64,000 bases of DNA from Pseudomonas sp. SCA2728.1_7. Its GTDB lineage: Bacteria; Pseudomonadota; Gammaproteobacteria; Pseudomonadales; Pseudomonadaceae. The notes under the pieces are model-generated. The model saw nothing but the letters and a program-made list of their open reading frames with translations, was not told the origin of the DNA and ran no database searches. The translations under genes and the position numbers were made by a program. This document shows, in pieces, positions 1 through 9,388 of this stretch. Every line of letters starts with the position of its first letter. The first letter of the stretch is position 1. The stretch lies in the NCBI RefSeq assembly GCF_018138145.1, contig NZ_CP073104.1, positions 2,046,001 to 2,110,000 on the forward strand, written 5' to 3'.

Positions 1-614
1 TGTTCATCATGATCAGCAACCACTTCCCGAGCACGTATGGCAGCCAGTACAACTGGTTGATCCTCGCCGGGATCGCGGTATTGGCGGTGTTGGTGCGTCA
101 CTACTTCAACACCCGTCACGACAGCCACAAGTTTGCCTGGACCCTGCCAGTGGCAGCGGTGGGCATGATCAGTCTGGCGTACGTCACCGGCCCGATGCCG
201 ATGTCGACCGCGCCGGAAGTGGCCAAGGCACCAGCGAAAATCGAGTACCAACCGCTGCCGGAAACGGCACTGGGCGGTGGCGCGAAACCGGCTGAAGCGG
301 CACCGGCAGCCCCTGCTGAACCTGCTGCACCAGCACAAGCCTCCAACGCAGGTCCTGGTTTTGACAAAGTCCACACCGTGATCCAGGAACGCTGCGCGGT
401 TTGCCACTCGGCCAAACCAACCAGTCCGTTGTTCAGCGCAGCTCCGGCGGGTGTGATGCTCGACACCCCTGAGCAGATCCGTCAGAACGCGGCGCGCATC
501 CAGGCGCAAGCCATCACCACGCAGATCATGCCACTGGGCAACATCACTCAGATGACCCAGCAGGAACGTGACCTGATCGGTGCATGGATCGCCCAGGGAG
601 CACAGACCAACTAA
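1..614 (+). CDS. puuD: Urate hydroxylase PuuD, C-terminal part (5' end outside window)
   Basis: This is the end of the membrane-bound urate oxidase PuuD, which converts urate to 5-hydroxyisourate and passes electrons to a fused cytochrome c. The frame is open from base 3, so the start lies upstream. Visible are two hydrophobic segments (around 'WLILAGIAVLAVLVRHYF' and 'LPVAAVGMISLAYV'), a Pro/Ala-rich linker, and a C-terminal cytochrome c domain with the heme site CAVCH and a probable Met axial ligand in 'IMPLGN'. The full protein normally has an N-terminal multi-spanning domain, absent here only because of the window edge. The purine permease downstream supports a role in urate breakdown. 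Identification rests on recalled family features. Confidence 0.88.
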   Translation, partial: FIMISNHFPSTYGSQYNWLILAGIAVLAVLVRHYFNTRHDSHKFAWTLPVAAVGMISLAYVTGPMPMSTAPEVAKAPAKIEYQPLPETALGGGAKPAEAAPAAPAEPAAPAQASNAGPGFDKVHTVIQERCAVCHSAKPTSPLFSAAPAGVMLDTPEQIRQNAARIQAQAITTQIMPLGNITQMTQQERDLIGAWIAQGAQTN

Positions 615-624
615 GCAACAAAGC

Positions 625-688
625 TTCGCGAGCAGGCTCGCTCCCACAGAGATCGCGCATTTCCTGTGGGAGCGAGCCTGCTCGCGAA
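625..688. repeat. REP palindrome pair
   Basis: Two inverted copies of the REP core (ttcgcgagcaggctcgctcc and its complement) are separated by a short spacer, giving a long hairpin between puuD and the permease gene. This is the typical intergenic REP doublet of fluorescent pseudomonads and may act as a transcript 3' stabiliser or attenuator. Confidence 0.9.
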
Positions 689-780
689 TCGCCTTAACGC
701 GGTTTACCTGATGCACAGAAACAGCTGTGAGCAACCCGGCAGCTGTTCAATCACAAGAATAAAAAGATCCGAGGTGTTGC

Positions 781-2139
781 ATGTCCGAGCTGTCCAAAGC
801 GCGCATCCCCGACGCACCCGCCATTCAGCGATTGCCCCTTTTGCAACTGATCCTGGTCGGTCTGCAACATGTTCTGCTGATGTACGGTGGTGCCATCGCG
901 GTGCCGCTGATCATTGGACAGGCCGCTGGCCTGAGTCGTGAAGAAATTGCCTTCCTGATCAACGCTGACCTCTTGGTCGCCGGTGTCGCCACCATCGTCC
1001 AGTCCATGGGCATCGGCCCGATGGGCATTCGCATGCCGGTGATGATGGGCGCCAGTTTTGCCGCTGTCGGCAGCATGGTCGCCATGGCCGGCATGCCCGG
1101 TATCGGCCTGCAAGGCATCTTCGGTGCGACGATCGCCGCCGGTTTCTTCGGCATGCTCATCGCGCCGTTCATGTCCAAAGTCGTGCGCTTCTTCCCGCCG
1201 CTGGTGACCGGCACGGTCATCACCTCGATCGGTTTGTCGCTGTTCCCCGTGGCCGTGAACTGGGCCGGTGGCGGCGCCGCCGCTGCGCAATTCGGCTCAC
1301 CGATTTATCTGGCCATCGCTGCATTGGTGCTGGGCACTATCCTGCTGGTCCATCGCTTCATGCGCGGTTTCTGGGTCAACATTTCCGTACTGATCGGCAT
1401 GTGCTTCGGCTACATCCTGTGCGGCGCGATCGGCATGGTCGACCTCAGCGGCATGGCCAACGCGCCATGGATTCAGTTCGTCACCCCGCTGCATTTCGGC
1501 ATGCCGAAATTCGAACTCGCGCCGATCCTGTCGATGTGTCTGGTGGTAGTGATCATCTTCGTAGAATCCACCGGCATGTTCCTCGCGCTGGGCAAGATCA
1601 CCGGCCAGGAAGTCTGCCCACGCATGCTGCGTCGCGGCTTGCTGTGTGATGCCGGCGCCTCGTTCGTGGCGGGTTTCTTCAACACGTTTACCCACTCCTC
1701 TTTCGCGCAGAACATCGGCCTGGTGCAGATGACCGGCGTGCGCTGCCGTTCGGTGACCATTGTTGCCGGTGGTTTGCTGATCGTGTTGAGCCTGTTGCCA
1801 AAAGCGGCGTTTCTGGTGGCGTCGATTCCTCCGGCGGTACTCGGCGGCGCAGCGATTGCGATGTTCGGCATGGTTGCCGCGACCGGCATCAAGATCCTGC
1901 AGGAAGCCGACATCGGTGACCGTCGCAACCAGTTGCTGGTCGCGGTGAGCATCGGCATGGGCCTGATCCCGGTGGTGCGTCCGGAATTCTTCGCGCACCT
2001 GCCGCTGTGGATGAGTCCGATTACTCACAGCGGCATCGCCATGGCCACGCTCAGCGCACTGACGCTGAACCTGCTGTTCAACATTCTCGGCGGCAAAGAG
2101 CGCGCAGCGATCAACGACTGCCATGCACACCAGCACTAA
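781..2139 (+). CDS. NCS2-family urate/xanthine permease
   Basis: A 452-aa polytopic inner-membrane transporter of the nucleobase-cation symporter-2 family, expected to import urate or xanthine with protons. The NCS2 signature 'QNIGLVQMTGVRCR' is present, as is the conserved acidic segment 'VVVIIFVESTGMFLALGK' in a mid-protein helix. The length fits UacT/UapA-like permeases. The start ATG at 781 follows a purine-rich stretch (gatccgaggtgttgc). It lies downstream of puuD and upstream of two Tsx-like channels, so outer-membrane entry, inner-membrane import and oxidation sit together. Urate rather than uracil is inferred from the neighbour; the exact purine cannot be read from sequence. Confidence 0.9.
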   Translation: MSELSKARIPDAPAIQRLPLLQLILVGLQHVLLMYGGAIAVPLIIGQAAGLSREEIAFLINADLLVAGVATIVQSMGIGPMGIRMPVMMGASFAAVGSMVAMAGMPGIGLQGIFGATIAAGFFGMLIAPFMSKVVRFFPPLVTGTVITSIGLSLFPVAVNWAGGGAAAAQFGSPIYLAIAALVLGTILLVHRFMRGFWVNISVLIGMCFGYILCGAIGMVDLSGMANAPWIQFVTPLHFGMPKFELAPILSMCLVVVIIFVESTGMFLALGKITGQEVCPRMLRRGLLCDAGASFVAGFFNTFTHSSFAQNIGLVQMTGVRCRSVTIVAGGLLIVLSLLPKAAFLVASIPPAVLGGAAIAMFGMVAATGIKILQEADIGDRRNQLLVAVSIGMGLIPVVRPEFFAHLPLWMSPITHSGIAMATLSALTLNLLFNILGGKERAAINDCHAHQH

Positions 2140-2160
2140 CAGCAACACCGATGTAGCCCC

Positions 2161-2250
2161 TGTAGGAGTGAGCCTGCTCGCGATCGCGGTATGACATTCA
2201 ACACATGAGTTGATTGAAAGAACGCTATCGCGAGCAGGCTCACTCCTACA
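2161..2250. repeat. REP palindrome pair
   Basis: Inverted copies of 'tgtaggagtgagcctgctcg' flank a spacer. It is the 'actcctaca' variant of the REP family, placed directly after the permease gene. Confidence 0.9.
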
Positions 2251-2300
2251 AGGGTCAACAGCTCTGCGCCTCAAACAATAAAAACAAGAGGGAGCAACAG

Positions 2301-3086
2301 ATGATTCGCACGCAAACCAACGTTCTGTTGAGTGGCGGCCTGCTGGCCGCGAGTCAGGCCATGGCCGGCGATTTACTGCTGTGGCAGACCAACAGCCTCA
2401 GCTACCTGTACGGCAAGAATTTTGCGATCAACCCGTCGATTCAGCAGACGCTGACCTTCGAGCACGCCGACAAGTGGAAGTACGGCGACAACTTCCTGTT
2501 TGTCGACAAGATCTTCTACAACGGCAAAGAAGACGCGAACAAAGGCCCCCACGCCTTCTACGGTGAGTTCACCCCGCGCTTCTCGTTCGGCAAGATCTTC
2601 GACCAGAAACTCGAGTTCGGCCCGATCAAAGACGTCCTGCTCGCCATGACTTACGAGTACGGCGAAGGCGACAGCGAGGCCTATCTGATCGGCCCCGGTT
2701 TCGACCTCAAGGTGCCCGGTTTCAACTACGTCACCCTGAACATTTTCCGCCGCCAGACCGAAGGCCCGCGCCCCGGCGATGGCGTCTGGCAAATCACCCC
2801 CGGCTGGTCCTACAGCTTTCCCCTCGGTAATTCCGATGTGCTGATTGACGGCTATCTCGATTGGGTGGTCGACAACGATGAGAACTCGCGCGGCACCTAT
2901 CACGCCAACCTGCACATCAACCCGCAGATCAAATATGACCTGGGCAAAGCCTTGGGCTGGAGCCACAAGCAACTGTATGTCGGCACCGAATACAGTTATT
3001 GGAAAAATAAATACGGCGTCGAAAACACCCACAACTTCGACACCAATCAGAACACCGCCAGCCTGCTGGTCAAGGTGCACTTCTAA
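2301..3086 (+). CDS. Tsx/OmpK-like outer-membrane nucleoside channel (copy 1)
   Basis: A 261-aa outer-membrane beta-barrel of the Tsx/OmpK family, likely passing nucleosides or purines. It has an N-terminal signal peptide cleaved near 'ASQAMAG', alternating aromatic beta-strands, family-type segments such as 'WQTNSLSYLYGKNF' and 'FEHADKWKYGDN', and a C-terminal Phe ('LLVKVHF') typical of BAM substrates. The ATG at 2301 is chosen because the AGGGAGCAAC ribosome site precedes it; an upstream in-frame ATG at 2214 runs through the REP element and lacks such a site. The next gene is a close paralogue. Purine context suggests it serves the permease upstream. Confidence 0.85.
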   Translation: MIRTQTNVLLSGGLLAASQAMAGDLLLWQTNSLSYLYGKNFAINPSIQQTLTFEHADKWKYGDNFLFVDKIFYNGKEDANKGPHAFYGEFTPRFSFGKIFDQKLEFGPIKDVLLAMTYEYGEGDSEAYLIGPGFDLKVPGFNYVTLNIFRRQTEGPRPGDGVWQITPGWSYSFPLGNSDVLIDGYLDWVVDNDENSRGTYHANLHINPQIKYDLGKALGWSHKQLYVGTEYSYWKNKYGVENTHNFDTNQNTASLLVKVHF

Positions 3087-3460
3087 GATGGCCCGCAACC
3101 GTGCCCCATGCCTGTCGTCGGTGCTCTGTTGCGGGGCACTTGAGGCCTGGCCGTTGAGTCAGTATTCTCCGCGGCCTCTTGAATTCGGTCTAAAAAAAAG
3201 CCCGGATTTAATTCCTGACCGAAAAGCCAACTTATCCCGGCCCCGGTCAGTACCGAGGCATCCCGAAAACACACTCAATCGACTGTTTTTCAGCAGCCGA
3301 GCGGGTGTTTTTTTGCTTTTCGAAAGCCTTGGCTCGGCTCTTGCTAACAGCAACGAAGCTGACCGATCGGATGACTTTTGCAGCAACGAAAAAAGGCGCC
3401 ACACCAGAGCGCCGATCTTAAAAAAAATAAACGTGGAACACCTACTTTGGGAGCAACCGA
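3087..3460. other. Intergenic region between the two Tsx-like genes
   Basis: No gene is supported in these 374 bases. There is an imperfect stem (agccgag 3295-3301 with ctcggct 3333-3339) with a T-run in its loop, a short GC stem (ggcgc 3395-3399 with gcgcc 3409-3413) followed by an A-run, and A/T-rich sequence just ahead of the second Tsx-like gene that could hold its promoter. The second copy therefore probably has its own transcription signals. Confidence 0.5.
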
Positions 3461-4246
3461 ATGAAACGTATGTGCACCAGCCTGATGCTCGCGGGATCGA
3501 TGTTGGCCGGCGGCCAGGCCATGGCCGAGGGCCTGCTGCAGTGGCAGAACAACAGCCTGACCTACCTCTATGGCAAGGACTTTCAGGTCAACCCGCGCAT
3601 CCAGCAGACCGTCACCTTCGAGCACGCCGATGCGTGGAAGTATGGGGATAACTTCTTCTTCCTCGACAAGATCTTCTACAACGGTGGCAAGGACTTCAGC
3701 AACGGTCCGAACACCTACTACGGTGAGTTCAGCCCGCGCATCTCGCTGGGCAAAGTGCTCGACCAGAAGATCGAGTTCGGCCCGATCAAAGACGTCCTGG
3801 TGGCGATGACTTACGAGTTCGGCGAAGGCGATACCGAGTCGTACCTGATCGGTCCAGGCTTCGACCTGGCCATCCCGGGCTTCGACTACTTCCAGTTGAA
3901 CTTCTACCAGCGCCACACCCAAGGTGCTCGCGCCGGTGACAACGTCTGGCAGATCACCCCGGTCTGGTCCTACACCATCCCGGTCGGCAAGTCGGACATC
4001 CTGATCGACGGCTTCATGGACTGGGTCACCGACAACGACTCCAACTCCAAAGGCGATTACCACGCCAACCTGCACTTCAACCCGCAGATCAAATACGACT
4101 TGGGCAAGGCGTTGAGCTTCGGCGAGAAGCAGCTGTATGTCGGTGTGGAATACGACTACTGGAAAGACAAGTACGGCATCGACGACACCGGTGCGTTCAA
4201 GACCAATCAGAGCACCACGAGCTTCCTGGTGAAGTTCCACTTCTGA
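3461..4246 (+). CDS. Tsx/OmpK-like outer-membrane nucleoside channel (copy 2)
   Basis: A 261-aa paralogue of the preceding gene with the same length, signal peptide (cleavage near 'GQAMAE') and C-terminal Phe ('FLVKFHF'). Long stretches match copy 1, including 'YLYGKDF', 'FEHADAWKYGDN', 'GPIKDVLVAMTYE' and 'YLIGPGFDL', so this is a tandem duplication that has since diverged. The start at 3461 follows 'ttgggagcaaccga', a good ribosome site. Different substrate preference or expression is possible, but sequence alone does not show which. Confidence 0.85.
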   Translation: MKRMCTSLMLAGSMLAGGQAMAEGLLQWQNNSLTYLYGKDFQVNPRIQQTVTFEHADAWKYGDNFFFLDKIFYNGGKDFSNGPNTYYGEFSPRISLGKVLDQKIEFGPIKDVLVAMTYEFGEGDTESYLIGPGFDLAIPGFDYFQLNFYQRHTQGARAGDNVWQITPVWSYTIPVGKSDILIDGFMDWVTDNDSNSKGDYHANLHFNPQIKYDLGKALSFGEKQLYVGVEYDYWKDKYGIDDTGAFKTNQSTTSFLVKFHF

Positions 4247-4255
4247 TTTCAAGAG

Positions 4256-4321
4256 CTTCGCGAGCAGGCTCGCTCCCACATTCGACCGAGTTCCAATGTG
4301 GGAGCGAGCCTGCTCGCGAAG
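4256..4321. repeat. REP palindrome pair between convergent genes
   Basis: Two inverted 'cttcgcgagcaggctcgctc' units sit between the converging Tsx-like and patatin genes and could serve as a shared hairpin terminator. Confidence 0.9.
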
Positions 4322-4336
4322 GCCTCACCGCAAATC

Positions 4337-5509
4337 TCAGACTGGAACCACCGACTCGGATAGTCCGAGAAACCGGCACAACTCCTCACGTTTGGCCAGC
4401 GCATCACGCCGCCCCAGATCAATCAACTCGCTGCAATACCCCGCCTCGAACAGCAAATAACTCAACACCCCCGCCCCACTGGTCTTGGTCGCCCCCGGCC
4501 CACGCAAAAAAAGACGTAACGCCGCCGGCAATTCCTGGCGATGCCGCGCCGCGATCTCATCGATCGGCTGACTCGGCGAAATCACCAACACCTCCACCGG
4601 TGCCACACCCAATTCACGCGTCGGTGTGCCGGCGGGCACCAAGTGGCTGAACTGGTTGAGACGCTGCAGCAACTCGATGTCGCTCTCGAGGCTGTCAATG
4701 AACGTGCTGTTGAGCATGTGCCCGCCAATCTGCGCCAGCGTTGGCTGCTGGCCGGTGTAGGCGCGCTCCTGCGGCTGCTGCGGATCATATCCGCGCGGAT
4801 TGCCGCTGACACCGACCACCAGCACCCGGCTCGCGCCCAAGTGCAGCGCCGGGCTGATCGGCGCCGATTGCCGCACCGCGCCATCGCCAAAGTATTCATC
4901 GCCAATTTTCACCGGCGCGAACAGCAACGGAATCGCCGAACTGGCGAGCAAGTGATCCACCGACAATTGCGTCGGTACGCCGATGCGCCGATGCCGCAAC
5001 CACGAATCGATCTTGCCGCCGCCCTGATAGAACGTCACCGCTTGTCCTGATTCGTAGCCGAACGCGGTCACCGCCACCGCGTGCAATTGCTTGCGCGCAA
5101 TCGATTCGGCGATGCCGGGCATGTGCAGTTTTTCATTGAGCAGTTCGCGCAGCGGCGAACTGTTGAGCAGCGCCACCGGCAATTGCCGACCGAGGCCGAG
5201 CAGGCTGTGGCTGACAAAGCGGCTGGCCTGACGGATAACCCCGGGCCAGTCACTGCGCAACACGCGATGGCTGCGAAAGCCTTGCCAGAACAAGGTGAGA
5301 CGTTCGATGGCGGCGCGAAAATCGGTAGCGCCACTGGCGAGGCTGACCGCATTGATCGCCCCGGCCGAAGTACCGACGATCACCGGGAACGGATTGTCCG
5401 CGCCCAACGGCAGCAACTCGGCAATCGCCGCCAATACCCCCACCTGATACGCCGCCCGAGCCCCGCCGCCGGAAAGAATCAAACCTGTGACCGGTTCAGC
5501 TGGGCTCAT
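4337..5509 (-). CDS. Patatin-like phospholipase (RssA-type)
   Basis: A 390-aa cytoplasmic patatin-fold lipid acyl hydrolase. The oxyanion motif 'LSGGGARAAYQVG' occurs at about residues 11-24, the nucleophile elbow 'GTSAG' (G-x-S-x-G) at about 46-50, and the catalytic Asp in 'FGDGAVRQ' near residue 209, so the Ser-Asp dyad is complete. No signal peptide or export signal is visible, so it differs from the secreted toxin ExoU. The start at 5509 places the glycine-rich loop right at the N-terminus, as is normal. It lies 33 bp downstream of lpxL on the same strand and may be co-transcribed, suggesting a link to membrane lipid turnover. The substrate is unknown. Confidence 0.88.
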   Translation of the reverse strand: MSPAEPVTGLILSGGGARAAYQVGVLAAIAELLPLGADNPFPVIVGTSAGAINAVSLASGATDFRAAIERLTLFWQGFRSHRVLRSDWPGVIRQASRFVSHSLLGLGRQLPVALLNSSPLRELLNEKLHMPGIAESIARKQLHAVAVTAFGYESGQAVTFYQGGGKIDSWLRHRRIGVPTQLSVDHLLASSAIPLLFAPVKIGDEYFGDGAVRQSAPISPALHLGASRVLVVGVSGNPRGYDPQQPQERAYTGQQPTLAQIGGHMLNSTFIDSLESDIELLQRLNQFSHLVPAGTPTRELGVAPVEVLVISPSQPIDEIAARHRQELPAALRLFLRGPGATKTSGAGVLSYLLFEAGYCSELIDLGRRDALAKREELCRFLGLSESVVPV

Positions 5510-5542
5510 CGCAACACTCCATGGTGCTTGTCAGTGATTGGT

Positions 5543-6475
5543 TCAGCGGCGCTTGGCGTACAACTTCGGCTCGCCCGGTGGGCGGCTCTTGAAGCGACGG
5601 TGCGCCCACAGGTATTGCTCGGGGCAGGCACGCAAAGCGCTCTCGACCCACTGGTTGATGCGGATGCAGTCGGCTTCTTCGGTTTCGCCGGGGAAATCTT
5701 CCAGCGGCGGATGAATCACCAAGCGATAACCGCTGCCATCGGCCAGACGTTCCTGCGTGAACGGCACCACCAATGCCTTGCCGAGACGGGCAAATTTGGT
5801 CGTCGCCGTCACGGTCGCTGCCTGGATACCGAACAGCGGCACGAAGATGCTCTGCTTGGCGCCGTAATCCTGGTCCGGTGCGTACCAGATCGCGCGACCG
5901 GAACGCAGCAACTTGAGCATGCCGCGCACGTCGTCACGCTCCACCGCCAGCGAATCGAGGTTGTGCCGCTCGCGCCCCTGACGCTGAACATAGTCAAACA
6001 ACGGATTCTTGTGCTCGCGGTACATGCCGTCGATGGTGTGCTGCTGGCCGAGCAGCGCTGCACCGATTTCCAGCGTGGTGAAATGCGCGGCCATCAGGAT
6101 CACGCCTTTGCCTTCGCGCTGGGCCTTTTGCAAATGCTCCAGGCCTTCAACGTGGGCCAGCTTGGCGAGACGCTCGCGCGACCACCACCAGCTCATGGCC
6201 ATTTCAAAGAAAGCGATGCCTGTAGAGGCGAAGTTCTCCTTGAGCAGACGTTTGCGCTCGGCAGCGGATTTTTCCGGGAAGCACAGCTCAAGGTTGCGCT
6301 TGGCGATGCGCCGTCGGTCGCCGGCCACGCGGTACATCAAGGCGCCCAAAACTCGACCGATGGTCAGCAAGGCCGGATACGGCAGCTGCACAATAAGCCA
6401 TAAAAGCCCCAGACCGCACCAGAGCGGCCAGAAGCGTGGCGATAAAAATGCTTTTCGAAAACGCGGGCGATCCAT
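5543..6475 (-). CDS. lpxL: Lipid A biosynthesis lauroyl acyltransferase
   Basis: A 310-aa inner-membrane acyltransferase of the LpxL/HtrB family, which adds a secondary acyl chain to lipid A. An N-terminal hydrophobic anchor ('FWPLWCGLGLLWLIVQL') precedes the HX4E catalytic motif 'HFTTLE'; 'DQDYG' and 'TQER' are also conserved family positions. The start at 6475 (MDRPRFRK) is preferred because longer in-frame starts would overlap minC. It is divergent from minC across about 117 bp, which must hold both promoters. Confidence 0.9.
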   Translation of the reverse strand: MDRPRFRKAFLSPRFWPLWCGLGLLWLIVQLPYPALLTIGRVLGALMYRVAGDRRRIAKRNLELCFPEKSAAERKRLLKENFASTGIAFFEMAMSWWWSRERLAKLAHVEGLEHLQKAQREGKGVILMAAHFTTLEIGAALLGQQHTIDGMYREHKNPLFDYVQRQGRERHNLDSLAVERDDVRGMLKLLRSGRAIWYAPDQDYGAKQSIFVPLFGIQAATVTATTKFARLGKALVVPFTQERLADGSGYRLVIHPPLEDFPGETEEADCIRINQWVESALRACPEQYLWAHRRFKSRPPGEPKLYAKRR

Positions 6476-6592
6476 TAAAGCTTCCGTAAATACAGTGGCC
6501 GCGCATTCTACATCGTTCGACCCGGCTTGCGGCCTGCGGGCGTTCTCGTTATAAGTCTCGGCACTTTTAGTGACAAGCCGTTGTATGCCGAC

Positions 6593-7330
6593 ATGAGCCA
6601 AACCGAACCGTTAGACCAAGATCCCGTATTCCAGCTCAAGGGCAGCATGCTGGCCATTACTGTGCTGGAACTGGCCCGTAACGACCTCGAAAGCCTCGAT
6701 CGGCAATTGGCCGCCAAAGTCGCCCAGGCGCCGAACTTCTTCAGCAACGCGCCGCTGGTTCTGGCGCTGGACAAACTGCCGCCGAGCGAAGGCGCCGTCG
6801 ATCTGCCGGGCCTGATGCGCGTCTGCCGCCAACATGGCCTGCGCACTCTGGCGATTCGCGCCAGTCGCATCGAAGACATCGCCGCCGCCATCGCCATCGA
6901 CATTCCGGTATTACCGCCATCGGGCGCCCGTGAACGGCCGCTGGAAACGCCAGAAGCCGAAGTCAAAAAGAAGCCGGAAAAACCGCCTGAGCCAACGGTC
7001 AAACCGACCCGCGTCATCACCACGCCAGTACGTGGTGGCCAACAGATATATGCCCAGGGTGGCGATCTGGTCGTGGTGTCCTCGGTCAGCCCGGGGGCGG
7101 AACTTCTCGCCGATGGCAACATCCATGTATACGGCCCGATGCGCGGTCGGGCGCTGGCCGGCGTGAAGGGTGACACCAAGGCACGGATTTTCTGTCAGCA
7201 ATTGAGCGCTGAACTGATCTCCATCGCCGGTCATTACAAGGTTTCCGAAGATTTGCGTCGCGACCCTATGTGGGGCTCGGGCGTACAGGTCAGCCTGTCG
7301 GGCGACGTGTTGAACATCATTCGGCTTTAA
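6593..7330 (+). CDS. minC: Septum site-determining protein MinC
   Basis: A 245-aa FtsZ-ring inhibitor. The N-terminal domain (about 1-105) is followed by a Pro/Lys-rich linker (around 125-140, '[11 protein letters not shown]') and a C-terminal beta-helix dimerisation domain with repeated Gly turns ('[15 protein letters not shown]', '[19 protein letters not shown]'-type region) that binds MinD. The start at 6593 (MSQTEPLD) is chosen because upstream sequence would extend into the divergent lpxL promoter. It is first in minCDE, with a 169-bp gap before minD that may hold a separate promoter. Confidence 0.95.
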   Translation: MSQTEPLDQDPVFQLKGSMLAITVLELARNDLESLDRQLAAKVAQAPNFFSNAPLVLALDKLPPSEGAVDLPGLMRVCRQHGLRTLAIRASRIEDIAAAIAIDIPVLPPSGARERPLETPEAEVKKKPEKPPEPTVKPTRVITTPVRGGQQIYAQGGDLVVVSSVSPGAELLADGNIHVYGPMRGRALAGVKGDTKARIFCQQLSAELISIAGHYKVSEDLRRDPMWGSGVQVSLSGDVLNIIRL

Positions 7331-7499
7331 CGGATACTGCCGCATTTTCCAAGCATCTCTAAAACGTAGCGAAAACGGCTCAAACGAAGTAGGAAAAAGG
7401 CTCAACGCCGAATTCCAGCCAAGGCTGTCCGACTGCAGTAGTTTTCAAGAGATGTTTTTCAGGGGCTAAAAAGTCCTTCTTCCTTAGGGGTGAAACACC

Positions 7500-8312
7500 T
7501 TGGCCAAGATTCTCGTGGTTACATCCGGCAAGGGTGGTGTGGGTAAGACCACCACCAGCGCCGCTATCGGTACCGGCCTCGCTCTGCGCGGCCACAAAAC
7601 AGTGATCGTCGACTTCGACGTGGGCTTGCGTAACCTTGACCTGATCATGGGTTGCGAGCGCCGCGTGGTGTATGACTTCGTCAACGTGGTCAACGGCGAA
7701 GCCAACCTGCAACAGGCCCTGATCAAAGACAAGCGCCTGGAAAACCTCTACGTACTGGCCGCCAGTCAGACCCGCGACAAAGACGCGCTGACTGTCGAAG
7801 GCGTGGAAAAAGTCCTGATGGAGCTCAAGGAACAATTCGAGTTCGTCGTCTGCGACTCCCCGGCCGGCATCGAGAAAGGTGCGCACCTGGCTATGTACTT
7901 CGCTGATGAAGCGATCGTCGTGACCAACCCGGAAGTGTCCTCGGTACGAGATTCGGACCGCATGCTCGGCCTGCTGGCGAGCAAATCGCGTCGTGCCGAA
8001 CGTGGCGAAGACCCGATCAAGGAACACCTGCTGATCACCCGCTACCACCCGGAGCGTGTTGAAAAGGGCGAAATGCTCGGCGTTGAAGACGTCAAGGAAA
8101 TCCTCTCGGTAACGCTGCTCGGCGTGATCCCGGAATCCCAGGCGGTGCTCAAAGCATCCAACCAGGGCGTCCCGGTGATTCTCGACGACCAGAGCGATGC
8201 CGGTCAGGCTTACAGCGATACCGTCGACCGTTTGCTGGGCAAAGAAAAAGCCCACCGTTTCCTCGATGTCGAGAAGAAGGGATTCTTCGAGCGCCTGTTT
8301 GGAGGTAGGTAA
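7500..8312 (+). CDS. minD: Septum site-determining ATPase MinD
   Basis: A 270-aa ParA-type ATPase that recruits MinC to the membrane and oscillates with MinE. It begins with the deviant Walker A '[10 protein letters not shown]' close to the N-terminus, has a switch region '[11 protein letters not shown]', and ends in an amphipathic membrane-targeting helix ('[12 protein letters not shown]'). The start codon is TTG at 7500: the Walker A motif begins only nine residues later, and a purine-rich stretch (cttaggggtgaaac) lies just upstream. It overlaps minE by one base (TAATG), so the two are translationally coupled. Confidence 0.96.
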   Translation: MAKILVVTSGKGGVGKTTTSAAIGTGLALRGHKTVIVDFDVGLRNLDLIMGCERRVVYDFVNVVNGEANLQQALIKDKRLENLYVLAASQTRDKDALTVEGVEKVLMELKEQFEFVVCDSPAGIEKGAHLAMYFADEAIVVTNPEVSSVRDSDRMLGLLASKSRRAERGEDPIKEHLLITRYHPERVEKGEMLGVEDVKEILSVTLLGVIPESQAVLKASNQGVPVILDDQSDAGQAYSDTVDRLLGKEKAHRFLDVEKKGFFERLFGGR

Positions 8313-8566
8313 TGAACCTTTTTGACTTCTTTCGTGCCAACAAAAAGCCAAGTACCGCCTCGGTAGCGAAAGAGCGTCTACAGATCATCGTGGCGCATGA
8401 GCGCGGCCAGCGCAGCACGCCGGATTACCTGCCAGCCTTGCAGAAGGAACTGGTCGACGTGATCCGCAAGTACGTCAACATCGGCAACGACGACGTACAT
8501 GTTGCACTGGAAAGCCAGGGCAGTTGCTCGATTCTGGAACTCAACATCACCCTGCCTGATCGCTGA
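8312..8566 (+). CDS. minE: Cell division topological specificity factor MinE
   Basis: An 84-aa MinE. The N-terminal amphipathic and anti-MinCD segment ('[20 protein letters not shown]') is followed by the contact helix containing '[14 protein letters not shown]' and the C-terminal topological domain ('DVIRKYVNI' to 'LNITLP'). The ATG shares its A with the last base of the minD stop, and a GGAGG site lies inside the end of minD. Confidence 0.96.
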   Translation: MNLFDFFRANKKPSTASVAKERLQIIVAHERGQRSTPDYLPALQKELVDVIRKYVNIGNDDVHVALESQGSCSILELNITLPDR

Positions 8567-8610
8567 GTCGATCCGGCAGTCGCTACGGCGGCTCGGACTA
8601 TTGATGCTTG

Positions 8611-8683
8611 TGTAGGAGCTGCCGAAGGCTGCGATCTTTTGATCTTCAAAGTCAAAAGATCGCAGCCTTCGGCAGCTCCTACA
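8611..8683. repeat. Inverted repeat of the 'gctgccgaaggctgcgatc' family
   Basis: A nearly perfect 32-bp inverted repeat (tgtaggagctgccgaaggct ... complement) with a short loop 'gatcttcaaagtc'. It is a second, distinct intergenic palindrome family common in pseudomonads, here between minE and rluA, and may act as terminator. Confidence 0.85.
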
Positions 8684-8735
8684 GGGTTATCAGCAGTTCC
8701 GAGCCGCCGTTGGCATTTGTTACGAGGCTGTTTTA

Positions 8736-9371
8736 ATGCCGCTGTCCAACATCCACATCCTCCATCAGGACGCCGCCGTACTGGTGGTGAACAAACCGAC
8801 GTTGCTGCTCTCGGTGCCCGGTCGCGCCGACGACAACAAGGATTGCCTGATTACCCGTTTGCAGGAAAACGGCTACCCGGAAGCGCGCATCGTCCATCGT
8901 CTGGACTGGGAAACCTCCGGCATCATTTTGCTCGCGCGTGACGCCGACACCCACCGCGAACTGTCGCGGCAGTTTCACGACCGCGAAACCGAAAAGGCCT
9001 ACACCGCGTTGGCCTGGGGTCAGCCGGAGCTCGACAGTGGCAGTATCGACCTGCCCCTGCGTTACGACCCGCCGACCAAACCGCGTCATGTGGTCGACCA
9101 CGAATTCGGCAAGCATGCGCTGACCTTCTGGCGTGTGCTGGAGCGTTGCGGTGACTGGTGTCGCGTTGAGTTGACGCCGATCACCGGCCGTTCGCACCAA
9201 TTGCGCGTGCACATGCTGTCGATCGGGCATCCGCTGCTCGGCGACGGGCTCTACGCCCATGAGCAGGCGCTGGCGGCATGGCCACGCCTGTGTCTGCACG
9301 CGAGCATGCTCAGCTTCACCCACCCGCAAACCGGCGAACGCCTGCGCTTCGAGTGCCCCGCGCCGTTCTGA
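8736..9371 (+). CDS. rluA: Pseudouridine synthase RluA (23S rRNA U746 / tRNA U32)
   Basis: A 211-aa RluA-family synthase that isomerises uridine in rRNA and tRNA. The catalytic motif is 'HRLDWETSG' at about residue 53, with the nucleophilic Asp present, and 'GRSHQLRVHM' provides the family RNA-binding/active-site segment. There is no N-terminal S4 domain and the short length matches E. coli RluA rather than RluC or RluD. It is preceded by the palindrome at 8611-8683, so it is probably transcribed from its own promoter. Confidence 0.9.
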   Translation: MPLSNIHILHQDAAVLVVNKPTLLLSVPGRADDNKDCLITRLQENGYPEARIVHRLDWETSGIILLARDADTHRELSRQFHDRETEKAYTALAWGQPELDSGSIDLPLRYDPPTKPRHVVDHEFGKHALTFWRVLERCGDWCRVELTPITGRSHQLRVHMLSIGHPLLGDGLYAHEQALAAWPRLCLHASMLSFTHPQTGERLRFECPAPF

Positions 9372-9388
9372 CAGGCACCGTAGCCCCT

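Noticed and set aside
5081..6403. 440-aa open frame on the plus strand
   Set aside because: It is antisense to the patatin and lpxL genes, is rich in Arg/His/Gln as expected of a GC-rich shadow frame, and has no recognisable domain.
7500..7502. Downstream ATG as the minD start instead of TTG
   Set aside because: The Walker A motif begins at residue 10, so a later start would remove it; TTG is the only start that keeps the protein complete.
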